Part shown: positions 15,668 to 25,813 of the stretch, one piece after another | Position numbering within the stretch: the first letter of the stretch is position 1 | Layout of the letters: each line of letters begins with the position of its first letter | Source of the DNA: Tenacibaculum skagerrakense | GTDB lineage: Bacteria; Bacteroidota; Bacteroidia; Flavobacteriales; Flavobacteriaceae | Direction: 5' to 3' | NCBI RefSeq assembly: GCF_004345825.1 | Contig: NZ_SLXM01000004.1 | Location: forward strand, 62,001 to 126,000 | Length of the DNA stretch: 64,000 nucleotides | The notes under the pieces: model-generated | Database searches by the model: none | The model's input: only the letters and a program-made list of their open reading frames with translations | What the model was told of the DNA's origin: nothing | Made by a program: the position numbers and the translations under genes

Positions 15668-17464
15668 ATGAAAAACATAAGGAATTTTTGTATTATCGCT
15701 CATATTGATCATGGTAAGAGTACTCTTGCAGATAGATTATTAGATTTTACGCAAACTGTTACTGAGCGTGAAAAGCAAGATCAATTATTAGATAATATGG
15801 ATTTGGAGAGAGAGCGTGGAATTACTATTAAATCGCACGCAATTCAAATGAATTATGTTCATGAAGGAGAGCCCTATATTTTAAACTTAATTGACACTCC
15901 AGGACACGTAGATTTTTCATACGAGGTTTCTCGTTCAATTGCGGCATGTGAAGGAGCTTTGTTAATTGTAGACGCTGCTCAAAGCATTCAAGCACAAACA
16001 ATCTCAAATTTATACTTAGCGTTAGACAATGATTTAGAAATAATTCCTGTTCTAAACAAAGTAGATTTACCATCTGCAAACCCAGAAGAAGTTACCGATG
16101 ATATTGTCGATCTATTAGGTTGTGATCCTGAAGATGTAATCCCGGCTAGTGGAAAAACTGGTTTTGGTGTAGATCAAATTTTAGAAGCTATTATTAATAG
16201 GATTCCAGCTCCAAAAGGAAATCCTGATGCGCCATTAAAGGCTCTAATTTTTGATAGTGTATACAATTCTTATAGAGGAATTGAAACGTATTTTAGAATT
16301 ATTGATGGTTCTATAAAAAAGAATCAAAGAATTAAGTTCATGGCTACAGGTAAAGAATACTTTGCCGATGAGGTAGGAACACTTAAATTAAAACAAGACC
16401 CTAAAAACGAGATAAAAACAGGAGATGTTGGTTATTTAATTACGGGTATTAAAACAGCAAAAGAAGTAAAAGTAGGAGATACTATTACAGATTTTGTAAA
16501 TCCAACTACTGATACTATTGAAGGTTTTGAAGATGTAAAACCAATGGTATTTGCAGGGATTTATCCTGTAGACACTGAAGATTATGAAGAATTAAGATCT
16601 TCTATGGAGAAGTTACAATTAAATGATGCTTCTTTAGTGTTTCAGCCAGAAAGCTCTGCAGCTTTAGGTTTTGGTTTCCGATGTGGATTCTTAGGAATGT
16701 TACACATGGAAATTATTCAAGAGCGTTTAGAACGTGAGTTTAATATGACAGTTATTACCACAGTTCCTAACGTTTCTTACAATGCATTCACAAAAAAAGA
16801 ACCGGATGAGGTAATTATTGTTAATAATCCATCTGACTTACCAGATCCTTCTAAATTGGACAGGGTAGAGGAACCTTTTATCAAAGCTTCTATTATTACA
16901 AAAGCCGATTTTGTGGGACAAGTAATGAGTTTATGTATTGAAAAAAGAGGACAGATTGTAAATCAAACATATTTAACTCCAGAAAGAGTTGAATTAATAT
17001 TTGAAATGCCTTTAGCAGAGATTGTATTTGACTTTTATGATCGACTAAAAACAGTTTCTAAAGGATATGCTTCGTTTGATTATCATCCAATTGGATTAAA
17101 AAAATCTAAACTTGTTCGTGTAGATATGCTATTAAACGGACAAGTAGTTGATGCGCTTTCATCTTTATTACATGATAGTAATGCGTATTCTATAGGAAAG
17201 CGAATTTGTGAGAAATTGAAGGAATTAATTCCACGCCAACAATTTGATATTCCAATTCAAGCAGCAATTGGCGCAAAAATAATAGCACGTGAAACAGTGA
17301 AAGCTTTACGTAAGGATGTAACAGCAAAATGTTATGGAGGAGATATTTCTCGTAAACGTAAACTTTTAGAGAAACAAAAGAAAGGTAAGAAGAGAATGCG
17401 ACAAATTGGTAATGTAGAAATACCACAACAAGCGTTTATGGCAGTTTTAAAATTAAACGATTAA
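15668..17464 (+). CDS. lepA: Elongation factor 4 (LepA), ribosome-associated GTPase
   Basis: 598 residues, the usual LepA length. The GTPase domain contains AHIDHGKS (11-18), RERGIT (48-53), DTPGH (76-80) and NKVD (130-133). Domain II, the EF-G-like domains and the LepA-specific C-terminal domain follow (…[18 protein letters not shown]…), which separates it from EF-G and TypA. EF4 acts on the ribosome during initiation or under ionic stress. It is a single-gene unit with its own promoter and a strong terminator. Confidence 0.97.
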   Translation: MKNIRNFCIIAHIDHGKSTLADRLLDFTQTVTEREKQDQLLDNMDLERERGITIKSHAIQMNYVHEGEPYILNLIDTPGHVDFSYEVSRSIAACEGALLIVDAAQSIQAQTISNLYLALDNDLEIIPVLNKVDLPSANPEEVTDDIVDLLGCDPEDVIPASGKTGFGVDQILEAIINRIPAPKGNPDAPLKALIFDSVYNSYRGIETYFRIIDGSIKKNQRIKFMATGKEYFADEVGTLKLKQDPKNEIKTGDVGYLITGIKTAKEVKVGDTITDFVNPTTDTIEGFEDVKPMVFAGIYPVDTEDYEELRSSMEKLQLNDASLVFQPESSAALGFGFRCGFLGMLHMEIIQERLEREFNMTVITTVPNVSYNAFTKKEPDEVIIVNNPSDLPDPSKLDRVEEPFIKASIITKADFVGQVMSLCIEKRGQIVNQTYLTPERVELIFEMPLAEIVFDFYDRLKTVSKGYASFDYHPIGLKKSKLVRVDMLLNGQVVDALSSLLHDSNAYSIGKRICEKLKELIPRQQFDIPIQAAIGAKIIARETVKALRKDVTAKCYGGDISRKRKLLEKQKKGKKRMRQIGNVEIPQQAFMAVLKLND

Positions 17465-17473
17465 GATATTTTT

Positions 17474-17506
17474 AACCCTAGTAACTAATTGCTAGGGTTT
17501 TTTATT
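17474..17506 (+). terminator. lepA terminator
   Basis: AACCCTAG (17474-17481) pairs with CTAGGGTT (17492-17499) across a 10-base loop, followed by TTTTTATT. Confidence 0.85.
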
Positions 17507-17554
17507 TAAAAATAAATTCTATTTTTACCAATCGAAAATCATTAAAAAATTATT

Positions 17555-18271
17555 ATGGAAAATTCTTTTAACTCTTTTGATAATCACGATAGAGTTTTAG
17601 TAGCTCAATCTACAGAAGTAGAAAGAGTAGCTTTTTACAAAAAAACCTATGCACACGTAGCTGGAGGTGTATTGTTATTTATCATTTTTGAATATTTATT
17701 ATTACAAAGTAACACAATAGTAGAGTTTGCTTTATCAATGACTCAAGGCTGGAAGTGGTTGTTATTACTTGGAGGCTTTATGTTGGTTACTAATTATGCA
17801 GAAAGTACCGCTTTACGTACTACAGATAAAAATTTACAATACATGGCTTATGCTGGTTATGTATTTGCAGAAGCATTTATTTTTATTCCTTTAATATACA
17901 TAGCTGTTGCGTACACTGAAAGTTTTGAAGTGTTGCAACAAGCAGGAATTGTTACATTAACTTTATTTGCAGGGTTGTCTGCAGTAGTAATAATGACCAA
18001 GAAAGATTTTTCTTTTTTAAAGTCAGCTTTAACTATTGGTTTTTTTATTGCTATAGGATTAATAGTCGCAGGAACTTTATTCGGATTTAACTTAGGATTA
18101 TGGTTTTCAGTTGGTATGTGTGTATTAGCTGGAGGTTCTATTTTATACCAAACATCTAACTTAGTACATAAATTTACTACGGAAGATTACATTCCAGCAG
18201 CATTAGGATTATTTGCATCATTAATGTTATTATTCTGGTATGTATTACAAATATTTTTAGACAGAGATTAA
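17555..18271 (+). CDS. Bax inhibitor-1/YccA family membrane protein
   Basis: 238 residues with about seven TM helices beginning near residue 30, after a polar N-terminus (DRVLVAQSTEVERVAFYKKTYAHVAGG) that is typical of bacterial BI-1 proteins. Also typical are the later FLKSALTIGFFIAIGLIV, LYQTSNLVHKF and the final ALGLFASLMLLFWYVLQIF. The family forms pH-sensitive calcium-leak channels in the inner membrane or interacts with FtsH. It is a single gene followed by a bidirectional terminator. Confidence 0.9.
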   Translation: MENSFNSFDNHDRVLVAQSTEVERVAFYKKTYAHVAGGVLLFIIFEYLLLQSNTIVEFALSMTQGWKWLLLLGGFMLVTNYAESTALRTTDKNLQYMAYAGYVFAEAFIFIPLIYIAVAYTESFEVLQQAGIVTLTLFAGLSAVVIMTKKDFSFLKSALTIGFFIAIGLIVAGTLFGFNLGLWFSVGMCVLAGGSILYQTSNLVHKFTTEDYIPAALGLFASLMLLFWYVLQIFLDRD

Positions 18272-18298
18272 TTTTAATCACAATCGTTTATATGTAAG

Positions 18299-18325
18299 AA
18301 AAGACTCGAGTATTCGAGTCTTTTT
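18299..18325. terminator. Bidirectional terminator between convergent genes
   Basis: AAAAGACTCGA (18299-18309) and TCGAGTCTTTT (18314-18324) form an 11-bp stem with a 4-base loop, with A/T runs on both sides. It can serve both the BI-1 gene and the LytTR regulator operon that ends at 18342. Confidence 0.85.
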
Positions 18326-18341
18326 GATTTTTGGTTGTTTT

Positions 18342-19109
18342 CTATTGTTCTAACCATTTTCTAAATTCTGCTGTTGTTGAAGTACTGGTCATCGGTTTTT
18401 CTTTACAACCTGTTACGGTAAGTAATAAACGGTTTTTAAAATGGTTTTCAATATTTTCTATATACTCGATGTTAACTAGTTCACTTCGGTTAATTTTGAA
18501 AAATTTATTAGGATTTAGTTGCTTAGTGATAGCGCCCAAACTCTGAGAAATTGAGTGTCTTTTGCCAGTTTTATCAGTAGCAATACAAAAATCTCCTGAG
18601 GCTTCAATAAAAGAAATATCGATTACATTGAGTAGTTGAATCCCTTTAGTTTTTTTGATAACAAAGCGTTTTTTAAACGCAGCATTTTCTTCTTTAAGAG
18701 TAGATTTAAGTTCGTTTATTACTTCTGAATTTAAATTACCATAATCGCCTTTTTTAAATAAAGATTGATATTTTTCTATTGCACTATTAAATTCTTTTTT
18801 GGTGTAAGGCTTCAGTATATAAGCAATTCCATTAGAATTAAATGCTTTGAATAAATATTCATCATGAGCAGAGCAAAAAATAATAGGAGTGTTTATAGCT
18901 ATTTCATCAAACAAGTCAAAGGAAATACCATCTAATAATTGGATATCAGATAATATAACATCGTAAGTAGTGTTTTCTATAAGCGCTTTTCCATCTTTAA
19001 TGCTTCTTACCCAATCTGAATGCACTTCTTCAGTATTGAAGTACTCGTTTAAATAAGTATTTAGCTTTTGATAAGCAGGAATTTCGTCTTCTAGAATTAA
19101 TATTTTCAT
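18342..19109 (-). CDS. LytTR-type response regulator
   Basis: 255 residues. The receiver domain (1-120) has acidic residues Glu7/Asp8/Glu9, phosphoacceptor Asp55 in ILSDIQLLDGISF and the conserved Lys in YILKPYTKKEF. The C-terminal LytTR DNA-binding domain contains KKTKGIQLLNVIDISFIEASGDFCIA and the region FFKINRSELVNIEYIENIE. It pairs with the LytS-type kinase encoded 8 bases upstream. Targets are unknown; the outer-membrane receptor at the head of the same operon is the natural candidate. Confidence 0.93.
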   Translation of the reverse strand: MKILILEDEIPAYQKLNTYLNEYFNTEEVHSDWVRSIKDGKALIENTTYDVILSDIQLLDGISFDLFDEIAINTPIIFCSAHDEYLFKAFNSNGIAYILKPYTKKEFNSAIEKYQSLFKKGDYGNLNSEVINELKSTLKEENAAFKKRFVIKKTKGIQLLNVIDISFIEASGDFCIATDKTGKRHSISQSLGAITKQLNPNKFFKINRSELVNIEYIENIENHFKNRLLLTVTGCKEKPMTSTSTTAEFRKWLEQ

Positions 19110-19117
19110 AGGTTTTC

Positions 19118-20119
19118 TTATGCAATCAAGTTAATAATAGGAAGAGTAACCTTAAATTCATTTTCGGTATTTATAACAGTAATCTCTTGGTCTGATAATA
19201 ACTGATATCTAGTTTTCAAGTTTTGCAATCCGGTGCCAAAAGACTCTTTTTTATTATTCAATAAAGATTTATTGTTACAAATCTTTAAACATTCATCTTC
19301 TATAACAATAGTTGTTTTAATTGGCTTTTTATCCGGTATATTATGCTTAACTACATTTTCTAACAAAGTTTGTAAAGCTCCAGTTGGAATAAATTTATCG
19401 GTTATTGACGCTCTTTTGTCAATATGAAAATCGTAATCATTTTCAAATCGAGTTTGAATTAAAAAGATGTAGTTTTCTGCTAACTGTATTTCTTCAGAAA
19501 GCTCCATAACTTCTGAGTCTTTTGTTTTAATTAGATACCTGTAAATTAAAGAAAGTCTATTAATATATTCTTTTGCTTTTTCGGTATTAGAATCAATTAA
19601 ACTGTCTAGTGTATTTAAGTTATTGAATAAAAAATGAGGGTCTATTTGAGAACGTAGTAGTTTTAGTTCGTTCTCTTTTTGTTGCTCTTTTATTTTTGAA
19701 ATCTGCGCTTGTCCTTCGTAAAATTTCTTAGTAAGTAAAAGAGCAAAAGGGAAAGCTGTTGAATAGGTAGATCTATCAATCATTAGAAAAAAGAAATCTA
19801 CAGTTTTAGGGAATTTAGACCAATCATTGTTTCCAGACCAATAACCAATTACATAGTCTATTCCAGCAAAAAATACTAAAATAAAAACTCCGATAATCGT
19901 AAATGAAAAATATTGTTTTTTGGTAGTAAATTTTGGAATTAACCAAAAAATAAATAAAAAAACGATAGATCCAATCATGAATATTTCTACAGGAAAATCT
20001 ATAAAATATTCACGTATTAAAGCATCTCTTTTGTAATAATCTCTTCCTTGTTTAATAAAAGAAACTGCAAAATAGATAGCTAGAAGAACTACATCGGATT
20101 TATTAAGTTTAGTATTCAT
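19118..20119 (-). CDS. LytS-type sensor histidine kinase (His_kinase family)
   Basis: 333 residues: about four TM segments (8-28, 43-62, 70-92, 117-131), a short coiled coil (135-155), then the His_kinase motif QIDPHFLFNNLNTLDSL with phosphoacceptor His162. The HATPase_c N-box Asn255 lies in TLLENVVKHN and a GTGLQNLKTRYQLL segment follows. There is no large extracytoplasmic domain, so sensing is probably within the membrane. It overlaps the upstream membrane protein gene by 11 bases and lies 8 bases from its LytTR regulator, so the three are translationally linked. Confidence 0.93.
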   Translation of the reverse strand: MNTKLNKSDVVLLAIYFAVSFIKQGRDYYKRDALIREYFIDFPVEIFMIGSIVFLFIFWLIPKFTTKKQYFSFTIIGVFILVFFAGIDYVIGYWSGNNDWSKFPKTVDFFFLMIDRSTYSTAFPFALLLTKKFYEGQAQISKIKEQQKENELKLLRSQIDPHFLFNNLNTLDSLIDSNTEKAKEYINRLSLIYRYLIKTKDSEVMELSEEIQLAENYIFLIQTRFENDYDFHIDKRASITDKFIPTGALQTLLENVVKHNIPDKKPIKTTIVIEDECLKICNNKSLLNNKKESFGTGLQNLKTRYQLLSDQEITVINTENEFKVTLPIINLIA

Positions 20120-20663
20120 TAGTTGTTTTATTATTGAAAAAGATTAATCCATAACCAATAGCTGTGATTAAATACACATAAATTAATCTTGAAGGAATAA
20201 AGCTACCGAAAAAAACAGTTAAGGTTGCTAAAACAATTAATATTACTCCAGTTTTAGTTGTTTTGATATAATTTAAAGCGAGTAAAAACAAACCAACGTT
20301 TAAGAAATTGGGACCGACAGCTATAAAAGGATTCCATATAGCTTTTACGTTGTATAAATGACCAGCGAATTCATTTCTTATTTCTTGATTAGGTTGACTC
20401 CACCATATAAAATCTAACACGCACATTCCTATAATACATGTAATTCCAATTAAAATAGTTGGAACTCCTAAATAGGTTGCCATACTTCTTGGGAAGTTTC
20501 CAACCTGAGGAATTAGTAATACAACTCCTAGAAGTAATGACCAATGAGCAAAATCAATAGGTTTTAATGCGTAAACAAATTCATTTCCTCTAGAAAGTAG
20601 TATTTGTCCAATGGCTTCAAATAGTAAACCAATTACAAAAAGTATTTTATAATATGTTTTCAT
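20109..20663 (-). CDS. Hypothetical 5-TM membrane protein
   Basis: 184 residues, strongly hydrophobic, with about five TM segments (near 6-24, 40-56, 65-90, 118-133, 138-175) and Trp-rich loops (FIWWSQPN, KAIWNP). No catalytic motif is recognised. The gene lies between the outer-membrane receptor (6-base gap) and the LytS-type kinase (11-base overlap), so it could modulate sensing; that is inference. Family not recognised. Confidence 0.8.
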   Translation of the reverse strand: MKTYYKILFVIGLLFEAIGQILLSRGNEFVYALKPIDFAHWSLLLGVVLLIPQVGNFPRSMATYLGVPTILIGITCIIGMCVLDFIWWSQPNQEIRNEFAGHLYNVKAIWNPFIAVGPNFLNVGLFLLALNYIKTTKTGVILIVLATLTVFFGSFIPSRLIYVYLITAIGYGLIFFNNKTTNEY

Positions 20664-20669
20664 AAGAAT

Positions 20670-23051
20670 CTAATCGTTGCTATCTATTCTGTTTTCTTCA
20701 TCTCTTGATGAATTACTCTTGGTTTTCTTTTTACCAAATTTAGAACCGAAGTTATAGGTTAATCGTAATTGTACATTTTGTCTAGAACCGTTACTCTCAA
20801 TGTTTGCATTAATGTTATCGTAGTTAACACGACCAACAAATCCTCTGTCTAACACTTTATTAATTCCTAAGTTAACTTTTAACCTGTCTTCTAGGAACTT
20901 CTTACCAAATGAAAAGCCCAAATTACCTATCCAACCTACATCAATTTGTCCTTCTAAAGCACCAGAACCAAAATAGCTAGACATTTCTGCGTTTATAGCC
21001 CAAGGTAGTTTATAACTTGCTTGTGTATACCATCCATAATTCCATTTAGTTAATAATAAATTAGGATTTAGTTCATCAGAAGCAAATTTATTATAATCAA
21101 CAATAAACCCCGTAAAACCTTCTAATCCTTTAATAAAATCTAAAGGTCCAAATAATCTAAAATTCCAGTTTTCTCTGTCTTTAAGATTAATAGTCGTTCG
21201 AGATATTTGTGCAGTAGCATCATCTTGAGAAATAAACAAAAATAAATTGTCTTTAGTTTCACTGTAAGCAACTGTAAAAAACGGTTGACTATCGAAAGTT
21301 AAGTTAAATTGATAATTGTTTGTAAAAGAAGGTTTCAAGTTTGGGTTTCCAACTTCTGAGGTTAAAGGGTCATATACTGTTACAAAAGAATTTAAGCTAT
21401 TGTAGTTTGGTCTTCTAATTCTATAACTGTAGGCTACATTTACTCCAAGTTGTTCTGTCAATTTTCTACTTACAGAAGCGCTAGGAAATAATTGAGATAT
21501 TGTTCTTGTTCTAGTTTCGTTTGTGCTTACAGATGTTCCTTTTGTATTACTATTTTCATAACGTAATCCACCAGATAAAGACCAATCGCCATAAGAGGCA
21601 TTTACCTTTGAATAGAGTGCAAAGATGTTTTCATCAATCAAAAAGCGATTGCTATTATCAGGCTGAAAATCAAAATCACCGTTTGTATTCTCAGTAAATA
21701 ACTTTAAATCACTGTCAGTATCTACTTGAGAGTATTTAGACCCTGCACTTAGCTTAAAATTTTCTGAAAATGTTTTTGAATAATCTATTTTATACGTGTT
21801 AATAGTGTATTTACTATCTTGTAAATAGCGTTGATTCGTAAAAGGAACAGTATTACCATTTACTGCATAAATATCATTGGTGTTTTCATTCTTAAAATTG
21901 ATGTAATTAAAATCAATTAACAGTTTGTCAGTTGCTGTTTTATATTCGTAGTAAGGATTAAAGCTTAATGTGTTTTGATCTCTATCAAAAGTGTTTTCAG
22001 TTACAAAACGTTCAAATGAATTTGGCGAGTTAATATCAGTATTACTTTTTGAAGTTCTATCAGATGTTGAGTTGTTATACCTAGTACCAAACCCAATTGA
22101 GTTTTTGTCGTTTATGTAATAATCAATACTTCCTCCAACCCAAACTCGTTTAGGGTCAAAAGGCTCTATCGTTGCTTGATCATAAGTTGTATCATCAACT
22201 GTTCTTAAAATAAATAAATCATCTCTCCAAGTAGGAGCCGAGTAACCAGTATTTAACTGCCAGTTTAATTTGTTTTTATAACTAGCAATAGATGCATTAG
22301 TTCCGTATTCAAAACCTTCGTCCTCACCAATCCATAAACCTACACTTCCATGTGTTCCTAATCGGACATTTTTTTTCAAAATGATGTTAATAATAGGACC
22401 AGAACCTTCAGCGTCAAATTCAGCTCCAGGTTGTTCTATTAATTCAACTTTTGCAATGTTATCAGCTGGAAAATCTCGTAAAAGTGTATCCATATCCATA
22501 TAATCAGTGGTTTTACCATTGATTAAAATTCGAACATCAGATCTCCCAGCAAAGCTGATTCCATTATTAGTTACAATAATTCCAGGTACACGTTTAACTA
22601 CGTCCTCTAAACTATTGTTCAGCATTTCAGAGTTTTGAAGATCTACAACTAATTTTTCGGCTGTTTGTTTAATTACAGGACGCTTACTTTGTACAACAAC
22701 TTCATTTAAGGATTCGTTTTCCTCTTTTAACATAAAGTTGAATGTTTTAGATGAATTTACTATGAATTTTTCGGATGTCTTGGTTTTAAAACCTAACATA
22801 GAAACCTCAATAGTATAACTTCCTTCAGAAATATTTTCAAAGCTATAATTCCCCTCTTCATCGGAAACTGCTCCTTTAGGATTTGAGTTTTTTTGTTCGC
22901 TTAGTAAAATAACATTAGCAAAAGGTAAAGGTTGGTTTTTTACGTCTGTTATCCTTCCTGAAATGGAATGTTGAGCGATTAATTGAAAAGAATAAAGAGT
23001 AATAAATGCTAAAAAAGACTTTTTAATGTATGTTTTCATTATGATTTTCAT
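20670..23051 (-). CDS. TonB-dependent-receptor-like outer-membrane beta-barrel protein
   Basis: 793 residues. After a signal peptide (ending QLIAQ) comes a carboxypeptidase-regulatory-like domain (about 28-110: HSISGRITDVKNQPLPFANV…). A plug domain follows (about 115-225, LEDVVKRVPGIIVTNNGISFAGRSDVRILINGK), then a long barrel of the OMP_b-brl_3 type. The C-terminus runs past the last strand into a polar Lys/Asn/Asp tail. No substrate can be assigned. It heads an operon with a membrane protein and a LytS/LytTR pair. A second ATG at 23039 would give a shorter but equally plausible signal peptide. Confidence 0.9.
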   Translation of the reverse strand: MKIIMKTYIKKSFLAFITLYSFQLIAQHSISGRITDVKNQPLPFANVILLSEQKNSNPKGAVSDEEGNYSFENISEGSYTIEVSMLGFKTKTSEKFIVNSSKTFNFMLKEENESLNEVVVQSKRPVIKQTAEKLVVDLQNSEMLNNSLEDVVKRVPGIIVTNNGISFAGRSDVRILINGKTTDYMDMDTLLRDFPADNIAKVELIEQPGAEFDAEGSGPIINIILKKNVRLGTHGSVGLWIGEDEGFEYGTNASIASYKNKLNWQLNTGYSAPTWRDDLFILRTVDDTTYDQATIEPFDPKRVWVGGSIDYYINDKNSIGFGTRYNNSTSDRTSKSNTDINSPNSFERFVTENTFDRDQNTLSFNPYYEYKTATDKLLIDFNYINFKNENTNDIYAVNGNTVPFTNQRYLQDSKYTINTYKIDYSKTFSENFKLSAGSKYSQVDTDSDLKLFTENTNGDFDFQPDNSNRFLIDENIFALYSKVNASYGDWSLSGGLRYENSNTKGTSVSTNETRTRTISQLFPSASVSRKLTEQLGVNVAYSYRIRRPNYNSLNSFVTVYDPLTSEVGNPNLKPSFTNNYQFNLTFDSQPFFTVAYSETKDNLFLFISQDDATAQISRTTINLKDRENWNFRLFGPLDFIKGLEGFTGFIVDYNKFASDELNPNLLLTKWNYGWYTQASYKLPWAINAEMSSYFGSGALEGQIDVGWIGNLGFSFGKKFLEDRLKVNLGINKVLDRGFVGRVNYDNINANIESNGSRQNVQLRLTYNFGSKFGKKKTKSNSSRDEENRIDSND

Positions 23052-23149
23052 TTTTCTAATGACAAGTCAAAACTATGCTTGTTACATCTCTTAGAAAATC
23101 AAAAACTGATGAATTGGGATAAATTTCGGATGAATCAGGTTTTTACTAA

Positions 23150-23668
23150 TTACATTTTATCAATCAATTTATTCTTTTTGGTAGATTTTGGATTTTCTTT
23201 TTTGGGTTTTTTACCAGGAAAAACTAATGAAGTGCTCGAGAAAGTGGTTCCAAAATTTACTTTGGCATAATATACTTGACTTACAGCATCTAAAACTTGA
23301 TTTTCTGTAAGTTCTTTTAGAGGATGAATATATACTGACCAAAGAATTCCGTCTGAAATGGCATATTTAACATCTAGGGCTGTATGAAAATTTGCCATTA
23401 ATAATGCTGTTTTAAGCTCTTCAGAAAGGTTATTGCTTTCTATTATTGGAGACATAATTCGCATTCTATTATGAGTTGAATCTGCAATTGCGACAAAAGG
23501 AGTATTTTTAATTATAAATCGCCATTGAGAAGTATTACTCACAATACTGTCACTAATAGTTTCAAGCATCGTTCCTAATTTAGTTGGATTCATTTTTTGA
23601 CTATAACAATAAGTGTTTAACATTGAACATGCTATGAATAATAAAAAAGCTTTTTTCATGAAATACAT
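23150..23668 (-). CDS. Hypothetical exported protein
   Basis: 172 residues with a signal peptide (MKKAFLLFIACSMLNTYCYSQ from the fourth codon; the ATG at 23659 may be the real start). The mature part has an alpha/beta look, with a conserved-seeming stretch around WRFIIKNTPFVAIADSTHNRMRIMSPI and a helix near ELKTALLMANFHTALDVKYAI. It ends in a very basic tail (KKPKKENPKSTKKNKL). The pattern weakly resembles YbjN/type III chaperone-like folds, but I would not name it. It is monocistronic, lying 98 bases upstream of the receptor operon start. Confidence 0.75.
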   Translation of the reverse strand: MYFMKKAFLLFIACSMLNTYCYSQKMNPTKLGTMLETISDSIVSNTSQWRFIIKNTPFVAIADSTHNRMRIMSPIIESNNLSEELKTALLMANFHTALDVKYAISDGILWSVYIHPLKELTENQVLDAVSQVYYAKVNFGTTFSSTSLVFPGKKPKKENPKSTKKNKLIDKM

Positions 23669-23700
23669 TTTTCAATTAGACGAAACAAACAATATGAAAT

Positions 23701-23732
23701 AACAAAGGCTTCCTTTTTGGGAAGCCTTTGTT
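23701..23732 (-). terminator. Terminator of the zinc metallopeptidase gene
   Basis: A perfect 13-bp stem AACAAAGGCTTCC / GGAAGCCTTTGTT with a 6-base loop lies directly downstream of the gene ending at 23754. Confidence 0.85.
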
Positions 23733-23753
23733 ATTTTTATGTTGAAAATTATG

Positions 23754-24452
23754 TTAATCTCTACTACCTAAAACTTGAAGCGCCCAATAAGCTAACATTG
23801 CTAAAGATCCAAGAGCAGCAACTAAATAAGTTCTCGCCGCCCATTTTAATGCATCCTTTGATCCGGCTAACTCTTCACGACTAACCATGTTTTTATTTTC
23901 AAGCCAAGCTAAAGCTCTATTACTTGCGTCATACTCAACAGGTAAGGTTATAAAGCTGAATAATGTACCCAATGCCATAAACAATAAACCAGCAACAGCA
24001 ATGTAAAAACCAATTCCTGTATTTCCTGAAGCAGCTCCAAAAGCAATCCCGCCAATAATCATCCATTGAGAAAAACTAGATGTAATGCTTACCATAGGAA
24101 CTAATTTAGAACGCATTTGTAACCATTCATACGCTTGTGCATGTTGAACAGCATGCCCAACCTCATGAGCTGCTACTGCCGCTGCTGCAGCATTTCTTTG
24201 GTTATAAACGCCTTCACTTAAATTCACTGTTTTGTTTACTGGATTATAGTGATCTGTTAACATACCAGGTGTAGAAATTACCTTAACATCATATATTCCA
24301 TGATCAGCTAGCATTTTTTCTGCAATTTCAGCACCACTCATTCCATTTCTCAAATGTACTTTAGAGTATTTTTTAAACTTTGTTTTTAAAGTATTACTTA
24401 CTATCCAGCTGAATAGACTTATAATACCTATAAGAATATAAAAACCTATCAT
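23754..24452 (-). CDS. YugP-like neutral zinc metallopeptidase, membrane-bound
   Basis: 232 residues. An N-terminal TM (3-20) is followed by a conserved soluble segment (HLRNGMSGAEIAEKML, TPGMLTDHYNPVNKTVNLSEGVY). The zinc-binding HEVGH has His96 and His100 as ligands, and AVQHAQAYEWLQMR follows. Three or four C-terminal TMs and VEYDASNRALAWLE, the latter with the likely third ligand region, complete the family pattern. The family is membrane-embedded and related to M48-like peptidases; its substrates are not known. Single-gene unit with a strong terminator. Confidence 0.9.
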   Translation of the reverse strand: MIGFYILIGIISLFSWIVSNTLKTKFKKYSKVHLRNGMSGAEIAEKMLADHGIYDVKVISTPGMLTDHYNPVNKTVNLSEGVYNQRNAAAAAVAAHEVGHAVQHAQAYEWLQMRSKLVPMVSITSSFSQWMIIGGIAFGAASGNTGIGFYIAVAGLLFMALGTLFSFITLPVEYDASNRALAWLENKNMVSREELAGSKDALKWAARTYLVAALGSLAMLAYWALQVLGSRD

Positions 24453-24546
24453 AATCGTTTCTAATTAATTTTCAAATATTGTTTTGTTTAATAAATTTAC
24501 AACATAAATTATTCCATTTTATTATAATGGGATAAAAGTTGACAAA

Positions 24547-25587
24547 ATGGCAAACAAACCAAAGATTTTACTAGTATATACCGGTGGAACAATCGGAATG
24601 ATAAAGGATTATCAAACAGGGGCATTAAAAGCATTTGACTTTAATCAAATTTTAGAGAAAATACCAGAACTAAAACACTTGAATTGTGATATAGCTACTA
24701 TTTCATTTGAAGAACCTATTGATTCTTCTAATATGAATACAGGTTATTACGTTAAGATTGCAGAAATTATTAAAAATAATTATAGTATTTATGATGGTTT
24801 TGTTGTCTTAACAGGTTCTGATACGATGTCATATACATCTTCAGCGATAAGCTTCATGTTTGAAAACCTTCAAAAGCCAGTAATTTTTACAGGTTCTCAA
24901 CTACCGATTGGAGATTTAAGAACCGACGCAAAAGAAAACTTAATTACTTCTATTGAAATTGCTTGTGCAAGAGAAAATAACCAACCAATCATAAGAGAAG
25001 TTGGTTTGTATTTCGAATATAAGTTATATAGAGCTAATAGAACCACAAAAATTAATGCAGAACAATTCGAAGCGTTCGCTTCCATGAATTATCCACCTCT
25101 TGCAGAAAGCGGTGTTCATTTACATTTTAATCAGCATTTATTATTCAGAAATGATAGTGAAGAGAGTCAGTTGATCTTTAGAAAAAATTTAATAGATGAT
25201 ATTGTTATTTTGAAGTTGTTTCCTGGAATTACGCCTAAAGTAGTAGATACAATTTTAAATATTAATGGTTTAAGAGGTGTAATTTTAGAAACATATGGAT
25301 CTGGAAATGCGTTAAATGAAGAATGGTTTATTAAATCATTAGAGGAAGTAATTAAAAAAGGAGTTCAGGTAGTAAATGTTACACAATGTGCTGGAGGAAG
25401 TGTGATTTTAGGGTTGTACGAAACTAGTACCGACCTAAAAAGAATAGGTATAATTAACGGAAGAGATATTACTACAGAGACTGCCGTTGCTAAAATGATG
25501 TACCTATTAGGAGAAAATTTGTCACAAGAAGATTTTAAATATTATTTCGAAAAACCGTTGAGGGGAGAAATAAGTTTACAATCCTAA
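24547..25587 (+). CDS. ansA: L-asparaginase, type I (cytoplasmic)
   Basis: Hydrolyses L-asparagine to aspartate and ammonia. 346 residues without a signal peptide, hence the cytoplasmic class. The two catalytic signatures are present: VYTGGTIGM near the start, with the nucleophilic Thr, and FVVLTGSDTMSYTSSAISFM, with the second Thr-Asp pair. The later segment VINTTQCAGGSV-like (VVNVTQCAGGSVILG) also fits. Length is normal. It is monocistronic, with 226 bases of AT-rich DNA before the ExbB operon in which I see no gene. Confidence 0.93.
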   Translation: MANKPKILLVYTGGTIGMIKDYQTGALKAFDFNQILEKIPELKHLNCDIATISFEEPIDSSNMNTGYYVKIAEIIKNNYSIYDGFVVLTGSDTMSYTSSAISFMFENLQKPVIFTGSQLPIGDLRTDAKENLITSIEIACARENNQPIIREVGLYFEYKLYRANRTTKINAEQFEAFASMNYPPLAESGVHLHFNQHLLFRNDSEESQLIFRKNLIDDIVILKLFPGITPKVVDTILNINGLRGVILETYGSGNALNEEWFIKSLEEVIKKGVQVVNVTQCAGGSVILGLYETSTDLKRIGIINGRDITTETAVAKMMYLLGENLSQEDFKYYFEKPLRGEISLQS

Positions 25588-25813
25588 TTGATAAATTTTA
25601 AATTTAAGTGATAAAAAGGAAAAGTTTTTTAACAATTAGCGTTAATTTTTTTTAATGTACCAACATTTTTTTGTTACTTGGCTCTCTGAAAACTGGCAGG
25701 GTTACTTGTTTAAACCATACTTATAAAAATAGGTTACTAGTAATCAGGCTGGTTAACTATATAAAAATTTGTATTTTTAACACGTTAACTATTTTTAAAT
25801 TAATTATAACAAA

